From contig JAOYRU010000091.1 in the NCBI GenBank assembly GCA_026315105.1, positions 62,001 through 126,000 on the forward strand: a DNA stretch of 64,000 nucleotides, given 5' to 3'. Source of the DNA: Locusta migratoria. Lineage: Eukaryota; Arthropoda; Insecta; Orthoptera; Acrididae. The notes beneath the pieces were generated by a model. It had not been told where the DNA came from. It saw nothing but the letters and a program-made list of their open reading frames with translations, and searched no databases. Positions 59,832 to 64,000 of this stretch are shown here, one piece after another. How positions within the stretch are numbered: position 1 is the stretch's first letter; each line of letters opens with the position of its first letter. A program made the translations under genes and the position numbers.

Positions 59832-61700
59832 ATGATTGTGGTTGTATATAGTTACCATGGGCCAGGGAGCATCAGGTGCTGCACCACCGAGCCGCACTTG
59901 GTGCCCTGGCCACACTGCTGCTCAGGCCGCAACACTACAGATTAGTTCAACTAACGTATATCGCAATTTCACTGTTTTTGACGCTTACAGCGCCTACCTT
60001 CATTTTTTCGGCGAAATGTTTTATTTTGCTGTTTCTATGTGGTAATCCAGTTTACTCGCCGTTTGTTTAAGTAAAATAGTCATAATTTCAAAGAGCAGAT
60101 GATTGTGGTTGTATATAGTTACCATGGGCCAGGGAGCATCAGGTGCTGCACCACCGAGCCGCACTGGGTGCCCTGGCCACACTGCTGCTCAGGCCGCAAC
60201 ACTACAGATTAGTTCAACTAGCGTATATCGCAATTTCACTGTTTTTGACGCTTACAGCGCCTACCTTCATTTTTTCGGCAAAATGTTTTATTTTGCTGTT
60301 TCTATGTGGTAATCCAGTTTACTCGCCGTTTGTTTAAGTAAAATAGTCATAATTTCAAAGAGCAGATGATTGTGGTTGTATATAGTTACCATGGGCCAGG
60401 GAGCATCAGGTGCTGCACCACCGAGCCGCACTGGGTGCCCTGGCCACACTGCTGCTCAGGCCGCAACACTACAGATTAGTTCAACTAGCGTATATCGCAA
60501 TTTCACTGTTTTTGACGCTTACAGCGCCTACCTTCATTTTTTCGGCAAAATGTTTTATTTTGCTGTTTCTATGTGGTAATCCAGTTTACTCGCCGTTTGT
60601 TTAAGTAAAATAGTCATAATTTCAAGGAGCAGATGATTGTGGTTGTATATAGTTACCATGGGCCAGGGAGCATCAGGTGCTGCACCACCGAGCCGCACTG
60701 GGTGCCCTGGCCACACTGCTGCCCAGGCCGCAACACTACAGATTAGTTCAACTAGCGTATATCGCAATTTCACTGTTTTTGACGCTTACAGCGCCTACCT
60801 TCATTTTTTCGGCAAAATGTTTTATTTTGCTGTTTCTATGTGGTAATCCAGTTTACTCGCCGTTTGTTTAAGTAAAATAGTCATAATTTCAAGGAGCAGA
60901 TGATTGTGGTTGTATATAGTTACCATGGGCCAGGGAGCATCAGGTGCTGCACCACCGAGCCGCACTGGGTGCCCTGGCCACACTGCTGCTCAGGCCGCAA
61001 CACTACAGATTAGTTCAACTAGCGTATATCGCAATTTCACTGTTTTTGACGCTTACAGCGCCTACCTTCATTTTTTCGGCAAAATGTTTTATTTTGCTGT
61101 TTCTATGTGGTAATCCAGTTTACTCGCCGTTTGTTTAAGTAAAATAGTCATAATTTCAAGGAGCAGATGATTGTGGTTGTATATAGTTACCATGGGCCAG
61201 GGAGCATCTGGTGCTGCACCACCGAGCCGCACTGGGTGCTCTGGCCACACTGCTGCTCAGGCCGCAACACTACAGATTAGTTCAACTAGCGTATATCGCA
61301 ATTTCACTGTTTTTGACGCTTACAGCGCCTACCTTCATTTTTTCGGCATAATGTTTTATTTTGCTGTTTCTATGTGGTAATCCAGTTTACTGGCCGTTTG
61401 TTTAAGTAAAATGGTCATAATTTCAAAGAGCAGATAATTGTGGTTGTATATAGTTACCATGGGCCAGGGAGCATCAGGTGCTGCACCACCGAGCCGCACT
61501 GGGTGCCCTGGCCACACTGCTGCTCAGGCCGCAACACTACAGATTAGTTCAACTAGCGTATATCGCAATTTCACTGTTTTTGACGCTTACAGCGCCTACC
61601 TTCATTTTTTCGGCAAAATGTTTTATTTTGCTGTTTCTATGTGGTAATCCAGTTTACTCGCCGTTTGTTTAAGTAAAATAGTCATAATTTCAAGGAGCAG

Positions 61701-61952
61701 ATGATTGTGGTTGTATATAATTACCATGGGCCAGGGAGCATCAGGTGCTGCACCACCGAGCCGCCACACTGCTGCTCAGGCCGCAACACTACAGATTAGT
61801 TCAACTAGCATATATCGCAATTTCACTGTTTTTGACGCTTACAGCGCCTACCTTCATTTTTTCGGCAAAATGTTTTATTTTGCTGTTTCTATGTGGTAAT
61901 CCAGTTTACTCGCCGTTTGTTTAAGTAAAATAGTCATAATTTCAAGGAGCAG
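61701..61952 (+). repeat. 252-bp deletion monomer, copy 2
   Basis: This has the same 15-bp deletion and the same linked substitutions (TATATAATTACC, ACTAGCATAT) as the monomer at 59,580, exactly 2,121 bp away. The two copies therefore descend from one event followed by duplication of an eight-monomer block. Confidence 0.9.
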
Positions 61953-63020
61953 ATGATTGTGGTTGTATATAGTTACCATGGGCCAGGGAGCATCAGGTGC
62001 TGCACCACCGAGCCGCACTGGGTGCCCTGGCCACACTGCTGCTCAGGCCGCAACACTACAGATTAGTTCAACTAGCGTATATCGCAATTTCACTGTTTTT
62101 GACGCTTACAGCGCCTACCTTCATTTTTTCGGCGAAATGTTTTATTTTGCTGTTTCTATGTGGTAATCCAGTTTACTCGCCGTTTGTTTAAGTAAAATAG
62201 TCATAATTTCAAAGAGCAGATGATTGTGGTTGTATATAGTTACCATGGGCCAGGGAGCATCAGGTGCTGCACCACCGAGCCGCACTGGGTGCCCTGGCCA
62301 CACTGCTGCTCAGGCCGCAACACTACAGATTAGTTCAACTAGCGTATATCGCAATTTCACTGTTTTTGACGCTTACAGCGCCTACCTTCATTTTTTCGGC
62401 AAAATGTTTTATTTTGCTGTTTCTATGTGGTAATCCAGTTTACTCGCCGTTTGTTTAAGTAAAATAGTCATAATTTCAAAGAGCAGATGATTGTGGTTGT
62501 ATATAGTTACCATGGGCCAGGGAGCATCAGGTGCTGCACCACCGAGCCGCACTGGGTGCCCTGGCCACACTGCTGCTCAGGCCGCAACACTACAGTTTAG
62601 TTCAACTAGCGTATATCGCAATTTCACTGTTTTTGACGCTTACAGCGCCTACCTTCATTTTTTCGGCAAAATGTTTTATTTTGCTGTTTCTATGTGGTAA
62701 TCCAGTTTACTCGCCGTTTGTTTAAGTAAAATAGTCATAATTTCAAGGAGCAGATGATTGTGGTTGTATATAGTTACCATGGGCCAGGGAGCATCAGGTG
62801 CTGCACCACCGAGCCGCACTGGGTGCCCTGGCCACACTGCTGCCCAGGCCGCAACACTACAGATTAGTTCAACTAGCGTATATCGCAATTTCACTGTTTT
62901 TGACGCTTACAGCGCCTACCTTCATTTTTTCGGCAAAATGTTTTATTTTGCTGTTTCTATGTGGTAATCCAGTTTACTCGCCGTTTGTTTAAGTAAAATA
63001 GTCATAATTTCAAGGAGCAG

Positions 63021-64000
63021 ATGATTGTGGTTGTATATAGTTACCATGGGCCAGGGAGCATCAGGTGCTGCACCACCGAGCCGCACTTAGTGCCCTTGCC
63101 ACACTGCTGCTCAGGCCGCAACACTACAGATTAGTTCAACTAGCGTATATCGCAATTTCACTGTTTTTGACGCTTACAGCGCCTACCTTCATTTTTTCGG
63201 CAAAATGTTTTATTTTGCTGTTTCCATGTGGTAATCCAGTTTACTCGCCGTTTGTTTAAGTAAAATAGTCATAATTTCAAGGTGCAGATGATTGTGGTTG
63301 TATATAGTTACCATGGGCCAGGGAGCATCAGGTGCTGCACCACCGAGCCGCACTTAGTGCCCTGGCCACACTGCTGCTCAGGCCGCAACACTACAGATTA
63401 GTTCAACTAGCGTATATCGCAATTTCACTGTTTTTGACGCTTACAGCGCCTACCTTCATTTTTTCGGCAAAATGTTTTATTTTGCTGTTTCTATGTGGTA
63501 ATCCAGTTTACTCGCCGTTTGTTTAAGTAAAATAGTCATAATTTCAAGGAGCAGATGATTGTGGTTGTATATAGTTACCATGGGCCAGGGAGCATCAGGT
63601 GCTGCACCACCGAGCCGCACTTAGTGCCCTGGCCACACTGCTGCTCAGGCCGCAACACTACAGATTAGTTCAACTAGCGTATATCGCAATTTCACTGTTT
63701 TTGACGCTTACAGCGCCTACCTTCATTTTTTCGGCAAAATGTTTTATTTTGCTGTTTCTATGTGGTAATCCAGTTTATTCGCCGTTTGTTTAAGTAAAAT
63801 AGTCATAATTTCAAGGTGCAGATGATTGTGGTTGTATATAGTTACCATGGGCCAGGGAGCATCAGGTGCTGCACCACCGAGCCGCACTTAGTGCCCTGGC
63901 CACACTGCTGCTCAGGCCGCAACACTACAGATTAGTTCAACTAGCGTATATCGCAATTTCACTGTTTTTGACGCTTACAGCGCCTACCTTCATTTTTTCG
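63021..64000 (+). repeat. Terminal run of CTTAGTGCC class C monomers
   Basis: The last four monomers share CGCACTTAGTGCCC in place of CGCACTGGGTGCCC. Their boundaries alternate between AAGGAGCAG and AAGGTGCAG (AAGGTGCAG at about 63,280 and 63,815), pointing to a two-monomer amplification unit. The last monomer is cut by the window edge. Confidence 0.82.

Larger units (their letters stand above)
59580..63020 (+). repeat. Eight-monomer higher-order duplication (2,121 bp offset)
   Basis: Monomers at 59,580, 59,832, 60,099, 60,366 and 60,633 correspond in order to those at 61,701, 61,953, 62,220, 62,487 and 62,754. The shared marks are the 15-bp deletion, CGGCGAAATG in the second monomer, CAAAGAGCAG at the following boundaries, and CTGCCCAGGCC in the fifth. 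Another marked monomer, CGGCATAATG with TTTACTGGCCG, occurs at 58,245 and 61,167, with different spacing to the deletion monomer, so the block was rearranged as well as duplicated. Confidence 0.88.
56231..64000 (+). repeat. 266/267-bp tandem satellite array, right block
   Basis: This is the continuation of the same satellite beyond the retrotransposon, in the same orientation. It has 28 complete class C monomers after the interrupted one, plus a partial copy at the window edge. The first intervals are 266 bp. From 56,910 the period becomes 267 bp because the segment before CGGCAAAATG reads TTCATTTTTT instead of TTCATATTT. Two monomers are only 252 bp. The array runs off the right edge of the window. 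Confidence 0.98.

Noticed and set aside
1..64000. CRISPR-like array
   Set aside because: The repeat unit is 266 bp and contiguous, with no short repeat/unique spacer alternation, and the context is eukaryotic.
1..64000. Telomeric repeat or subtelomere
   Set aside because: No run of short telomere-type repeats such as TTAGG is visible; isolated TTAG strings are within monomers.
1..64000. tRNA- or 5S-derived satellite with internal polymerase III promoter
   Set aside because: I could not find paired A-box and B-box motifs or a cloverleaf in the monomer.
1..64000. CENP-B box
   Set aside because: No stretch of the monomer resembles the mammalian CENP-B motif closely enough to call.
1..64000. 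GCGTATATCGC as a functional palindrome
   Set aside because: Only the outer three bases on each side pair and the class C and deletion monomers alter its surroundings, so it is too weak to call a binding site.

Overview
This window is eukaryotic heterochromatin. It holds one large tandem satellite array interrupted by a single LTR retrotransposon. About 58 kb of the 64 kb is a head-to-tail satellite with a 266-267 bp monomer, roughly 218 copies, all in the same orientation. I see no host protein-coding gene, no structural RNA gene and no CRISPR array. The many 60-90 codon open frames in the array are the same few frames recurring once per monomer, and I do not annotate them as genes. The organism is probably an arthropod, most likely an insect. 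That is an inference from the Ty3/Gypsy element, whose polyprotein resembles the K02A2.6-like/Mag-type elements common in insects. It is not proven by the satellite itself.

Layout. 1-4,027: irregular, indel-rich monomers; none of the first 15 repeat intervals equals 266 bp. 4,028-13,079: regular 266-bp monomers, mostly sequence class A with a few class B. 13,080-26,113: class A and A-prime monomers dominated by a tail variant that creates an AATAAA hexamer. This stretch contains a run of five near-identical monomers (14,942-16,272) and a 9-monomer higher-order periodicity (20,794-25,581). 26,114-36,505: a patchwork of classes A, B and C, including a roughly 4.0-kb, 15-monomer higher-order unit present twice in tandem (28,776-36,505). 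36,506-50,198: purely class C at 266 bp. 50,199-56,230: a Ty3/Gypsy LTR retrotransposon on the minus strand. 56,231-64,000: class C again, changing to a 267-bp period from 56,910, with two 252-bp deletion monomers that mark a 2.12-kb duplication.

The retrotransposon is 6,032 bp, with 476-bp LTRs differing at only 2 positions and a 6-bp target duplication (CTAGCG). Removing the element and one target copy restores exactly one 266-bp monomer. It has a primer binding site, a polypurine tract and one long gag-pol frame (Gag with two zinc knuckles, protease, reverse transcriptase, RNase H, integrase) and no env. The frame is broken twice by single-base, homopolymer-associated shifts of opposite sign, so the overall length is still a whole number of codons. 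The insertion is young, and the breaks are either recent mutations or consensus-sequence errors.

The main points of interest are the multi-scale organisation of the satellite (monomer classes, 8-, 9- and 15-monomer higher-order units, chimeric junction monomers), the abrupt change in period regularity near 4.03 kb, and the near-intact young retroelement inside the array.
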